Shown in pieces: positions 1 to 8,966 of a stretch of 17,851 nt of DNA. Origin of the DNA: CAYRGQ01 sp964444885 (GTDB lineage: Bacteria > Bacteroidota > Bacteroidia > Sphingobacteriales > Sphingobacteriaceae). The stretch spans positions 1-17,851 of the forward strand of contig CAYUIZ010000063.1 in the NCBI GenBank assembly GCA_964444885.1, in the 5' to 3' direction. Below the pieces are notes generated by a model that did no database searches, was not told the DNA's origin, and worked only from the letters and a program-made list of their open reading frames with translations. How positions within the stretch are numbered: position 1 is the first letter of the stretch; every line of letters starts with the position of its first letter. The position numbers and the translations under genes are program-made.

Positions 1-3000
1 TGCCCGCTTCGTCCGTTACCGCTCCCAATGGTGATTGGGCCGTTACGGTAGCCGTATTTGAAATACGACCTGCGTCGATATCCGACTGTTGAACGGTATA
101 GGTAGCCGTATAGGTAGCTACTTCGCCAGGCAACAAGACACCTACATCACTACCCATCGTAGTTGACTGGCGGGTAATAGCTCCCAAGAAATTGGAAACA
201 CCCGTAAAGTCCGTATCGGCTATCGATACGTTTGTCAATGTTGTGTTGCCGGTATTGGTTACCGTGAAAATGTAATCAAATGTATCGTCTACTTCCAGAT
301 CATGGCATGTCTCATCCTGATCAAGTTGTAGATCGTGGGATTTTGTGATTTCGATGTCTGCAATACGTTCAAACGGCTCAGTGTGTGAGTCGCTGTCCTC
401 AACATCGTCGCCACCAGGGGTAGTACCCGTAACATCGGCCGNNNNNNNNNNNNNNNNNNNNNNNNNNNNNNNNNNNNNNNNNNNNNNNNNNNNNNNNNNN
501 NNNNNNNNNNNNNNNNNNNNNNNNNNNNNNNNNNNNNNNNNCATTGTCGCCGTTGGTGTCAGCGCGGGAACCTGTCTTGGTGATAGTAATCGAACCCGAA
601 GCGGTGAACGGCTCAGTGTGCGAGTCGCTGTCCTCAACATCGTCGCCACCAGGGGTAGTACCCGTAACATCGGCCGTGTTCGTAAGTGAACCGGCGTTGA
701 TCTCGCCCTGCTCCAGCACGTAGGTCGCGGTAAGGGCGACGGAAGCTCCCGGAGCAAGCTCACCGATAACAGGATCGCTCGTACCCCAGTCAAGACCCGC
801 TAGGTTGTCCTCAACCTCAACCCCGCTGAGCGTAACGTTACCCGTGTTGGTAACCGTAATCGTATAGGTCATCACGTCACCGGCACTGGCAACATTGTCG
901 CCGTTGGTGTCAGCGCGGGAACCTGTCTTGGTGATAGTAATCGAACCATCATTACATACCAACACCACCGTCTTGTCGTCCGTCGCCGCCGTAGTCCCAG
1001 ACAAATCACTAACCGTATGGTCATTGGCCCTCGCCGTAACATTGGCTTGGTTTTCAATTTGACCAGCGGTAACATCGGAAGGCTGAATGGTATAGGTTGC
1101 TTCGTAAGTCCATGACTCATCAACATCTAATACGTTATCGCCGTTACCTGCGCTTACACGGTTGGTAATTTCACCACCCAACATAGCATCTGTAAGCACG
1201 ACATTTGTCAAAGCGGTATTCCCTTCGTTCGTAACAACAAACTGATAAGTAAGCGTTGACACCGCGCCAGGGTCGATACACTCACCTTCTGCGGGCGCGT
1301 CTTTAACCGTCTTGACAAGGGATATCCCACAATCCTCAACAGTTATTGTTCCCGACAATGTAACTGGGCCACAAGAATCATCTTGACCTGTAGTTGTAAT
1401 AGTATAAATCGCCGTAGAAGCAACAGCGCCACTAATGGTAATGGTCTTTGCAGTTGCGTCAATAGTATAATAAGCAGGATCTAGTCCCGATACAGTAACC
1501 CCCGTAGCAGAGCCGCCGAAGGTATAAACGATATCAGAGACCGATGTGGTCGCACAAATGGTCTCGTTAGCATTGCCATTAGTGAGAACGAGTGTTGGTT
1601 TTTCATTGACATCAATCTCCACCTCGACAACAGTCTCGCAGTGTTCCTCAGTATCCGCTAACGTATAGTAAATCGTAACCGTACCCACACCGACACCGGT
1701 AACTACGCCGTTTGCATCAACCGTTGCGATTGCGCCATCACTACTAGACCAGGTACCACCGGCAACCGTTGCACTCAATGGTAACGTTTCGTCAATACAG
1801 ACTGCATCACCACCTGTAACATCGACTGCCTGCTCCGATTTCACACTGACACTGACTACAGCTGAAGGGAACGTACAGTTTGCATTAGTCAGTACCACCC
1901 AGTACTCACCCGCATCTTCCGCTCCTGCATCGGTAATGGTATAGACTGTACCCGTAGCGTTAGGGATATTAACACCGTCTTTCTGCCACTGATACGCACC
2001 GTTTGCCCTGGGGTTTGTCACCGTCAGCGTGATGGTCTCGCCTTCACATACGGGGGGCACGGGAGTGGCGCCCACGATAGGCGTGAAGCCGCAGTCTGAT
2101 ATATCGATCTTTATATCATGACCATCAAAAATAGGCGAGTCTACTTCAAAACAATCCGTTGCTTCGGTGTTATATCCTTTAACAAAGGGGGAAGAAAATG
2201 AATTGCCAGAATTTGCCCCAACACCTGACACCGTGCCATCCATGGTAAAGTCGGCCAGGCATTGGCTGTTCAAAACCAGATCGTCACATGGTTTAATGGT
2301 TAGTTTGTAGGTAAGCGTGGCCAGTACCTCATCAGGAATATTTTCAATATTACCGACAGCCCATACTAACTTACCACCCTCAATGGTTACATCAGCAGTA
2401 GCTGGATCTGACGTAACATTATTTAAATCAACAGTCGCGTTACTCGGTATCGGAATTTCTACTCTTCCGTTGCTTATGCCTTCATTTCCCTTATTAATTA
2501 TCTCAACTTTAAATTCCAATTCATCCCCCGGCATCACCCCGGTAGCTGGAATGGTGGATGGGTCAACTAATGTATGCAAGGCGTGTATCTCCGGTACATA
2601 AGCATCCACTGCGAAAACAATGCTAAAAATACTATAGGTATCCTGGCGGGTACCATAACGGAACGTTGTTGAAGTTTGGTTGTTAGCAATGATTCCGTTG
2701 TTAACCCATTGATTATTTCCTGCTGTATAACCGTTCGTGAGCTCAAACATCGCTACATCCAGCCCGGTATTGTTTACCAAATTGGGATTTCTTGGATTTC
2801 CGCCTGTTTCAATACTCGAATTAAAGAAATTTACGGACGTACTGTTGTTTGGGTTTGGAGCTTGGCTAGTATTCCCATTCGTCCGATCGATCCTCCTCCA
2901 ATGGCTTAAGTTATTTATATTGCCTCCGCTACGGATAATATCAAAATAATCTCCCAGAATCCCCACATCTCCTTCTCCGGCCATCATCCCTATCTTGATG

Positions 3001-4199
3001 TTTACATCCCCATTCTGCACCGCTCTAAAGCCGGATACCGTTAAAGTTTCAGCTTGAACCGTACTTCCAGGCACATAGGCATGGCCATCAAATACCGTAA
3101 TGTCTCTCCATTTCATGTTGGGGTTGGCATAGACGACCACCATGCCCCAGCCTCCATAGAATCCCGTCGCATCGCCAACATCTTCGCGCAGGGCCATATC
3201 CGCAACGAAATACTCACCGACTCCCCCAGCCTTCACAATATGGGTAACATCGGCGTAGGCCGAGTACATATTCCCCCATGCGTTGCTTGGGTAGAAAATA
3301 TCATCACTTGCGGCGGTAATGGGCGTGTAAGCACCCCCAGCTTTTTTTAACTTGACCTGCCGTTTGTTTAACGCTTTGGCTGATGTACGGACGTTGGCAT
3401 TAAAATAAGTGCTAATCCAGCTATTACTTTCTTGCCTTCTCGTCAGTGAATGAATCGTAATTGGATTAGCGATGTCGATGGTAAACGGAGTGTCAAAAGT
3501 AAAAGTAAGATTATTGCTTGAATTGTTTGTTCGGGAAACAGAAATATTTTCCACCGGGCCTGAGCCTACTTGCACGGTTACCGTACCGGTATAATTGGAT
3601 CCACTCGACCCGATTCGCCAAGAGTCAAGTGTAAAGACAACGGTCTCCCCGCTGACTAAAGAAGTGAAGGTATAGATAGCCCTACGGCCATTAGACGTTC
3701 CCGGCCCTTGGTTTTCGTCCGAAGAAGTTATATTCAACCGGTACCCATTGAACAGGTTCCCATCAGTTCTGTTATTATTGCTTGAAGGTACTGTGAACAT
3801 TTGCGGACTATTGCCACCATTATGTGCCCGACCAGTCCAATAGAGCCCGGCATAAACAATTTCGGTACAGCTGGGATCCGGTAGCACCAGATGAGCCGAT
3901 GACGAGTTTACGGTATTGGCATCCCTGTCTATATCGACATAAACCTGGGACACGTTTCCATTAGTTCCGGTTTCCGTGTAGTTTTCCAGGGTAATGTTGG
4001 TATTGCCCAGCATCGTAAAATCCCCCTGCAAGTAAAAGCTGGTCTGCCCTGGACTTGCCGCAGGTATTCTCGGAGCAAAAGGCACTTGTACTTGAGCAAA
4101 AGCCCAGCCGTGCAAGAGCACGAAGAAGAATAGAAGCAAAGACTTCCCAAGCATCTTCTGTATATTCAATTGGGGGAATAGGTAAAGTTTTGTATTCAT
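1..4199 (-). CDS. Very large secreted DUF11/Ig-repeat surface protein, C-terminus beyond the window
   Basis: Large secreted protein, probably a cell-surface adhesin or matrix protein (inference). Residues 1-35 form a signal peptide (hydrophobic LLLFFFVLL, cleavage near AFA-Q); Met16 is an alternative start. Residues about 40-540 are an N-terminal beta-rich region with a YAGLYWTG motif. A first DUF11-like segment follows at about 545-700, an Ig-like domain with YQWQKDG at about 712-790, a Big_2-like domain (GDAVCIDE...GVGVGTVTIYY) at about 796-862, another beta domain to about 955, and then DUF11 units from about 958 onward. A run of 100 Ns at 442-541 splits one unit. Left of it, bases 1-441 continue the same coding frame with another DUF11 unit (ADVTGTTPGGDD, then IADIEITKSHDL), so the gene is open at the left edge. 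The stop near 399 appears only because 100 is not divisible by 3. It lies 42 bp after the 4242-4913 gene, probably in one operon. Such proteins often end in a type IX secretion signal, which is not visible here. Confidence 0.85.
375..947 (-). repeat. Tandem 351-bp (117-residue) DUF11 repeat, interrupted by the gap
   Basis: One complete unit runs from 947 down to 597 (residues 1085-1201, GSITITKTG to TEPFTAS). The next starts at 596 with the same codons. Bases 542-596 match 893-947, and 375-441 match 610-676 apart from about one base. Near identity at the DNA level points to recent duplication or gene conversion and explains why the assembly broke here. The flanking DUF11 units (residues 958-1083, and the one encoded left of about 352) are clearly diverged from this unit. 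Confidence 0.9.
442..541. other. Assembly gap of exactly 100 Ns inside a DUF11 repeat
   Basis: The round length suggests a filler of unknown true size. Both flanks match the neighbouring intact repeat unit. The base before the gap (441) corresponds to 676 in the intact copy and the base after it (542) corresponds to 893, so 216 bases are missing if no whole unit is lost, or 216 plus a multiple of 351. Either value keeps the reading frame; 100 does not. Confidence 0.95.
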
Positions 4200-4241
4200 A
4201 CCATTATTTTTTTGGCATCCGTGCGATGCAAGGCATATTTC

Positions 4242-4913
4242 TTATTGGGCTAATTCCAGGTTATTATAAACGACAATCAAATTTGGCCGTGCGCCGAAAA
4301 CCCCACCTAGGGAAGATTGGATAGTTGACTCGGAGTGCGAGTTTCGCTGCACGTTGTTCTGACTTAGGTTCTCGGGGTCAGCCTCGAATCTAAAAACAAT
4401 AAACTCCAATGCGGGTAAAGTATCTGTATTGCTTAATGCCGAAGCCAAACTTGAAACATGCTGTCCCGGGACAAGTTGCACGACCAAAAGCCGCACTTCT
4501 TGCAGTTTTTCACTTCTTGCATCACGTTGCAGTTGGTTTAGCTGCGTATTATCGACATAAACAGCTTGAGGATTAGAACCACTCGTAAAATCATTAATTC
4601 CGCCCTCATTATAATAATAAGTTATGCTGGAGTTCAGGTTTTGGAATTGGGCGATTCGCTGGTCATTCAGGACTGGTCCAGCCTGCCTTGAAGCAACGCT
4701 GAAGGTTCCCATCCGAACTTCCGAAACGTCTTCATCTTCTTCAATGATTGAAACATCTACCTTCTTCTGCAAAGCGCTGATATCAAACACACGATCCTGT
4801 CCCCTCGCTTCCATTCCTTGTGCTACAATCAGGATCAGGGTGATCAGCATTGCCGCTCCCCATGCTTGTGCGCGGGTGGCCATTTCTTTTGTTTTCATTG
4901 TTATGTAGTTCAT
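4242..4913 (-). CDS. Secreted protein of unknown function
   Basis: I do not recognise this 223-residue protein. Met1, Met6 and Met11 are all possible starts; Met6 (MKTKEMATRAQ) gives a normal signal peptide, with a hydrophobic stretch at about residues 18-32 (GAAMLITLILIVAQG) and likely cleavage near ARGQ (38-39). The mature part has an acidic patch (EEDEDVSEV, 58-66), a segment rich in Asn, Gln and Ser with several Tyr (QNLNSSITYYYNE, 91-103), and two short strand-like stretches (VRLLVVQLVPG, 140-150; EFIVFRFE, 170-177). It has no cysteine and no visible enzyme motif. The next gene, the DUF11 protein, begins 42 bp downstream on the same strand with no terminator between them, so co-expression is likely. 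It could be an assembly or anchoring partner of the adhesin, but that rests only on position. Confidence 0.7.
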   Translation of the reverse strand: MNYITMKTKEMATRAQAWGAAMLITLILIVAQGMEARGQDRVFDISALQKKVDVSIIEEDEDVSEVRMGTFSVASRQAGPVLNDQRIAQFQNLNSSITYYYNEGGINDFTSGSNPQAVYVDNTQLNQLQRDARSEKLQEVRLLVVQLVPGQHVSSLASALSNTDTLPALEFIVFRFEADPENLSQNNVQRNSHSESTIQSSLGGVFGARPNLIVVYNNLELAQ

Positions 4914-5629
4914 TCCGTTGGTATGTTTAGGGCCTTGGCTGTCTGGTGGTTAGTCGGGCAGTTTAGACCTTAGTTGCTCTCGTGCCATCTCCGCGATGTC
5001 AATCACTTCACCCCTTCCTGAGGGTTCGGCGCTGGACGTCGGTCCTTTTCCTTCTAAATAAATTAAGCCTGGTGGCCTAGTGTTGTTACATCGGTAATTG
5101 CACGACAAAGAAACACAATAGAAAAGGTACTTGAGCCATTGCAAGGGGCATTTTTGGTGAGTATTTTGCGTTTTGTAGTTGAATATCTATACGTTGTAGC
5201 GGTTCTGCTACAAAGCAAAAATTAACTATCAAAAAAGACGCTATCTATGATGGTTTCCATTTCAAAACTCCTTTTTTTTTATATAGGCCGTCGCTTTTGC
5301 TGTTAGAAGACCGTATAACGCATGCGCCGGGGATGGCGGACAGCGCCATACTCCCCTCAAGGAAAACCCGGTCTGGGATTCAGGAGCAATTCAAAATGGG
5401 GACGTAAGGGGAGACATCCCATAATTTTGACGCGTTTTGACTACAGATTTTGTGTGATTGACGAAAGCAATAAAATGAACGCTATAAGCTGATATTTTTG
5501 CTACTTCGGAAGCTCTGTCCTCGAACAGGTCCTGACGCACCGGCGCGGATTAGGGTATTGCGAAACGTTTAAGCGAGATCTCGGCTCCAGAAAACCCTGA
5601 AAAACACGCACTGGGAGGGCGCCTTAGCC
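4914..5629. other. Intergenic region without a convincing gene
   Basis: About 700 bases between the dnaA terminator and the adhesin operon. It must hold the promoter of the 4242-4913 gene, but I found no exact TAnnTTTG core on the minus strand; the nearest is TTGCTTTG at about 5210-5217, with no properly spaced -33 element. A 12-codon minus-strand frame at 5222-5260 follows an AGGAG motif. A 64-codon TTG-started frame at 4950-5144 has no family resemblance. No tRNA or rRNA is apparent. Confidence 0.5.
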
Positions 5630-5677
5630 CGAAAACAAAAAGGCCCATAATCGAGGGATTACAGGCCTTTGTTTTCG
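5630..5677 (-). terminator. Rho-independent terminator of dnaA
   Basis: The two arms 5664-5677 and 5630-5645 pair on the minus strand: CGAAAACAAAGGCC with GGCCTTTTTGTTTTCG, two extra Ts bulged. The loop is about 18 nt, and the T-rich arm follows the GC core. It begins 21 bases after the dnaA stop. The A-rich arm also gives a T-rich tail on the plus strand, so it may work in both directions. Confidence 0.8.
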
Positions 5678-5698
5678 TTTACGGAAAATGCCGTTATC

Positions 5699-7126
5699 TT
5701 AAAGCGCTTTCAACTTCTTCTGGATATCCTGCACATAGGTTTTGAATTTCTTATCCGTCTCGATGAGGTCCTCAACCGTTTGGCAGGCATAGATGACCGT
5801 CGAATGGTCGCGCCCGCCAAAGAACGCGCCGATCGACTTCAGGGATGTCTTGGTGTAATTCTTGGCAAGATACATCGATATCTGCCGGGCTTGGACGATC
5901 TCGCGCTTGCGCACTTTCGACTTGACCATCTCTACGGGAACCTCAAAATAATCGCACACGAGCTTCTGGATGTAATCCATGGAAATCTCCTTGTGTGTAT
6001 TCTTGATGAAGTTCTTCAGCATGTTCTTCGCCAAGTTCAGGTCGATTTCCTTTTTGTTGAGCGTGGCTTGCGCCAGCAGGGAAACCATGGCGCCCTCGAG
6101 CTCGCGCACACTGTTATCGATCTGGTTGGCCACGTATTCCACCACGTTTTCGGGCAATTCGATACCGTCCGTGTACATTTTCTTTTTCAGGATGGCCATG
6201 CGTGTCTCCAAGTCGGGCACTTGCACGTCGGCCGACAGCCCCCATTTAAACCGGCTCAGCAACCGTTCTTCGAGGCCAGCCAAGTCCTTTGGCGGTTTGT
6301 CGGACGTCAGGATAATCTGCTTGCCCGACTGGTGGAGGTGGTTGAAAATATGGAAGAAAATATCCTGTGTCCGCTCCTTGCCTGCGAAGTTGTGCACGTC
6401 ATCCATAATGATCACATCCATCGCCTGATAGAAGTTGACAAAATCGTTGATCGTATTGTTCTTTAGGGAATCCACAAACTGCTGGCAGAATTTCTCGCAA
6501 GACACGTAGATGACCAGCTTGTCGGGCAAGCTTCGTTTGATTTCATTGCCGATGGCTTGTGCCAAGTGCGTTTTGCCCAGGCCCACCCCCCCGTAGATCA
6601 TCAAGGGGTTAAACGAGGTCCCTCCCGGTTTAGCGGCCACGGCATGTCCCGCTGACCGCGCCAGCCTGTTGCACTCGCCCTCGATAAAGTTATCGAACGA
6701 ATAGTGCGCATTGAGTTGGGGATCTACCTGCAGTTTCTTTAACCCCGGAATGACAAATGGATTTTTGATGTCCTTATTAAGGGCCACCGGCACCGGTATG
6801 GACTGCTTCTTCCCTTCCGCGCCGTTGCCGCTGGAAGGGATGTTCGTCGTGTAGGGATTGCTTGTCGATGACTTCTCTACGACGATATTGTATTCGAGGC
6901 GTCCGTTTTCACCTAAATGCTTTTTGATGGTCTTCCGCAATAGCCCCACATAATGCTCCTCGAGCCATTCGTAGAAAAACAAACTCGGTACTTGAATGGT
7001 TAAAACGCTGCCCTCTAACCGCACGGCTTTTACAGGTGCAAACCAGGTCTTAAAACTTTGTGCGGGAATGTTGTCTTTTATGATTTGAAGACACCCATTC
7101 CATACGCTTTCACTCGTTTTTTCCAT
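5699..7126 (-). CDS. dnaA: Chromosomal replication initiator protein DnaA
   Basis: Cytoplasmic AAA+ ATPase that binds DnaA boxes, melts the origin and recruits the replicative helicase; it also represses its own gene in many bacteria. The 475 residues are full length with all four domains. Domain I is about 1-85 (SVWNGCLQIIKDNI, FKTWFAPV) and a low-conservation linker covers about 86-135. The AAA+ core has Walker A GGVGLGKT at 179-186, Walker B DVIIMDD at 237-243, sensor 1 IILTSD at 271-276, the box VII region ERLLSRF with Arg292 as likely arginine finger, and sensor 2 RELEGA at 341-346. Domain IV carries the DNA-binding signature GGRDHSTV at 437-444. The full domains I and IV exclude the short regulator Hda. 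The ATG at 7126 gives the standard N-terminus (MEKTSESVWN). It is flanked by terminators at 7558-7595 and 5630-5677, so it looks like a single-gene transcription unit. Confidence 0.98.
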   Translation of the reverse strand: MEKTSESVWNGCLQIIKDNIPAQSFKTWFAPVKAVRLEGSVLTIQVPSLFFYEWLEEHYVGLLRKTIKKHLGENGRLEYNIVVEKSSTSNPYTTNIPSSGNGAEGKKQSIPVPVALNKDIKNPFVIPGLKKLQVDPQLNAHYSFDNFIEGECNRLARSAGHAVAAKPGGTSFNPLMIYGGVGLGKTHLAQAIGNEIKRSLPDKLVIYVSCEKFCQQFVDSLKNNTINDFVNFYQAMDVIIMDDVHNFAGKERTQDIFFHIFNHLHQSGKQIILTSDKPPKDLAGLEERLLSRFKWGLSADVQVPDLETRMAILKKKMYTDGIELPENVVEYVANQIDNSVRELEGAMVSLLAQATLNKKEIDLNLAKNMLKNFIKNTHKEISMDYIQKLVCDYFEVPVEMVKSKVRKREIVQARQISMYLAKNYTKTSLKSIGAFFGGRDHSTVIYACQTVEDLIETDKKFKTYVQDIQKKLKAL

Positions 7127-7557
7127 TCTCTATTTCTTAACCAACTGATTTACAATATTCGATTGCAAAAGTGTTAATAACTTCTTGCTGAAACGAAGAT
7201 GACAAAAAAATCCCACCTAAAAAACTAAAAGTCAAAATAAGAGCTAACGGCCTGGCTAATAATCGGTTACTGGCTATCTGGGCGGATTTCGATAGCTTGC
7301 TACACTCTTGTCAAAACTTATCAACACTTGCGCGCTACTGGGTGGCTCGGCCTCAGGCGTCACCCCCATCTCTGGGTTAAAAATAGTAAAAAATAACCGA
7401 TAAGCGAAACGCCACGCCCCACAATTCTGTTTTAGCCGGATCTGGGGAGTTGCCTCCAGCGGAAAACATTGCAAAGACGATACCAACACGCGTTGCCTCT
7501 GGTTAATACGCACGAAAAAAAAGAAAAAATATTCGGCTGCGCCCGAAGTCCGGAACC
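7127..7557. promoter_or_regulatory. dnaA leader region with two near-consensus DnaA boxes
   Basis: Roughly 430 bases between the locus terminator and dnaA. TTATCAACA at 7318-7326 (plus) and TTATTAACA at 7172-7180 (minus) each differ from the DnaA box TTATNCACA by one base, at position 6. They flank an AT-rich stretch (7140-7240). This could be autoregulation of dnaA or part of an origin, but two imperfect 9-mers in AT-rich DNA can arise by chance. I found no exact TAnnTTTG promoter core. A minus-strand open frame at 7274-7573 is rejected as a gene. Confidence 0.35.
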
Positions 7558-7595
7558 AAAAAAGCCGTTGCAAGGATTATCACCTGGCAACGGCT
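7558..7595 (-). terminator. Rho-independent terminator at the end of the utilization locus
   Basis: On the minus strand AGCCGTTGC (7595-7587) pairs with GCAACGGCT (7571-7563); after one mismatch AGG pairs with CCT, closing a 7-nt loop (TGATAAT). A run of six Ts (7563-7558) follows. It lies 27 bases past the stop of the 7623-8954 gene and separates the operon from dnaA. Confidence 0.9.
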
Positions 7596-7622
7596 CGGTC
7601 TACGTCAATGCGTAGGCCGCGG

Positions 7623-8954
7623 TTACTGCTTCGCTACATGCAATACGGCGTTGTCGCGCCCTCCGGAGAGGTCAAGCGTCAGCACATAGGCCGCGCCTTC
7701 CTGCAGGGCCTGTCCGCCGACCAGTCCCAGGTTGCCTGGATCTCGCCCGTTGCTGCCATCCCCCACAAAAATAATATCGCTCTCGCTGGATAGCGTTGCG
7801 TCGGTAAACTCGCCGCCCCACCCTTTTTGGTGGAAGAACTTAAAGTTGATGTCGTGCGCCTGGATCGTTTCGCCGGCTACGACGGTCACTTGGTACACCT
7901 TGTCGCCAACAGGCGCCATACATAGGGCGTTGTCGGGGTTCCACCCTACCCAGTTTGTTTCGATCGACGGCTTGCCGATACCGTCGCCGATAATCCAGAC
8001 CGCCCCGGATCCGTCCGTCTGCAGGGTAGCCAAGCTGCCGCCGCTCAATACTTCCACGGCAAAATATTGCAGGTCCAGGTTCGCCGTGATGCGATAGTTT
8101 CCGTCGTTAGCCGCAAAAACCAGCCCGCCGGAAGCGTCTTTCGTCAAGTAATCCGAATCAATCCACCAGCTTTCCATGTCTTCAAACCCGTCGATGACCA
8201 CCTCCTGCCCGTTCGACACCGCAAGATCCACGCGGAACCGGCTGTCGTCCACCCGCTGCATCACCGTTTGGTTGATGGCGTAGGCGATGATAAACGGGTC
8301 TGCCGCGTAGGTAAGCGCATTGAACGAAATGGCGTATTCGCCGGAGAAAGCGTTGGAAAAGGGAATGTTGCCCATGCTTCCTTCCTTAATAGCGCCTTCT
8401 TCCCAGCCAAAGGTCAGCGTGTTGCCCGCCTCGCCATACGCAGGAGCCACGATGTAGCCGTTGACCTTGGCGGGGAACGTCGTGGATGCCTGGTATTCGT
8501 ACAGCCCTACGCGCTCCATGCGGTATTCGGCATCACCCGCCACGAGGGTCAGGTACGGGTAATCCGGGCGCTGCAGCGGCAGGTCGTATTCCTCCTCGGT
8601 AATGGTGAGGTGAATGTTTTGCAGTACGATTTTAAGCGTTGCTGTTCCGTTGGGCACGTCAGCGTAGTAGGGCACGTATATTTTTCCTGTATAATCACCG
8701 TTGGTCTTCGTGCGGATAACCGTTTCGGAGACAAGTTCATCGCTGTAATACAGACGTGCTTTCACCGTTGACAGGGGCACTTGCGCGTCAGACACGCCAA
8801 CGGTAAATTGCAGGCTATCGCCAAAATAAGCGGTGGCGAAGTCAGTCTTCGTATCGATGACGGGGTTTCCCGGCACTTTTTGCTCCTCCTTTTTGCAGGC
8901 ACTCATCGCCACAAAACCGGCGAGGGCCAATAGGGCAATTCTTACTCTTTTCAT
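7623..8954 (-). CDS. Surface glycan-binding lipoprotein of the utilization locus (SusE/F-like)
   Basis: Predicted outer-membrane lipoprotein of 443 residues that binds the target polysaccharide or its fragments at the cell surface. Residues 1-19 are a lipoprotein signal peptide and Cys20 (VAMSAC) is the lipidation site. The next residues, KKEE, resemble the Lys-plus-acidic surface export signal of Bacteroidota lipoproteins. The rest is beta-rich with many aromatics (GFEDMESWWIDSDY at about 252-265, WVGWNPDN, FFHQKGWGG), as expected for carbohydrate-binding sandwiches; there is no catalytic signature. It resembles the DUF5121/DUF5125-type proteins found next to GH30 enzymes in such loci, but I cannot confirm the family without a search. 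It begins 12 bp after the GH30 stop and is the last gene before the operon terminator, the position where a SusE/F-type or SGBP gene often sits. ATG is the start and gives a textbook signal peptide (MKRVRIALLALAG). Confidence 0.75.
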   Translation of the reverse strand: MKRVRIALLALAGFVAMSACKKEEQKVPGNPVIDTKTDFATAYFGDSLQFTVGVSDAQVPLSTVKARLYYSDELVSETVIRTKTNGDYTGKIYVPYYADVPNGTATLKIVLQNIHLTITEEEYDLPLQRPDYPYLTLVAGDAEYRMERVGLYEYQASTTFPAKVNGYIVAPAYGEAGNTLTFGWEEGAIKEGSMGNIPFSNAFSGEYAISFNALTYAADPFIIAYAINQTVMQRVDDSRFRVDLAVSNGQEVVIDGFEDMESWWIDSDYLTKDASGGLVFAANDGNYRITANLDLQYFAVEVLSGGSLATLQTDGSGAVWIIGDGIGKPSIETNWVGWNPDNALCMAPVGDKVYQVTVVAGETIQAHDINFKFFHQKGWGGEFTDATLSSESDIIFVGDGSNGRDPGNLGLVGGQALQEGAAYVLTLDLSGGRDNAVLHVAKQ

Positions 8955-8966
8955 ATCCTTTGTATA

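Noticed and set aside
399..441. Apparent C-terminus GRCYGYYPWWRRC of the large secreted protein
   Set aside because: It exists only because 100 Ns shift the frame by one. The repeat-matched frame stays open to base 1.
4950..5144. 64-codon minus-strand frame upstream of the secreted-protein gene
   Set aside because: It needs a TTG start, no in-frame ATG precedes it before a stop, and I see no family resemblance, signal peptide or conserved motif.
5669..6466. 265-codon plus-strand frame
   Set aside because: It is antisense to dnaA, whose minus-strand frame has full domain support.
5699..7126. Hda-type DnaA paralogue
   Set aside because: The N-terminal domain I and the C-terminal box-binding domain with GGRDHSTV are both present.
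7274..7573. 99-codon minus-strand frame between the utilization locus and dnaA
   Set aside because: It starts inside the terminator hairpin, begins with phenylalanine runs made by an A-rich stretch, and covers the likely dnaA control region.
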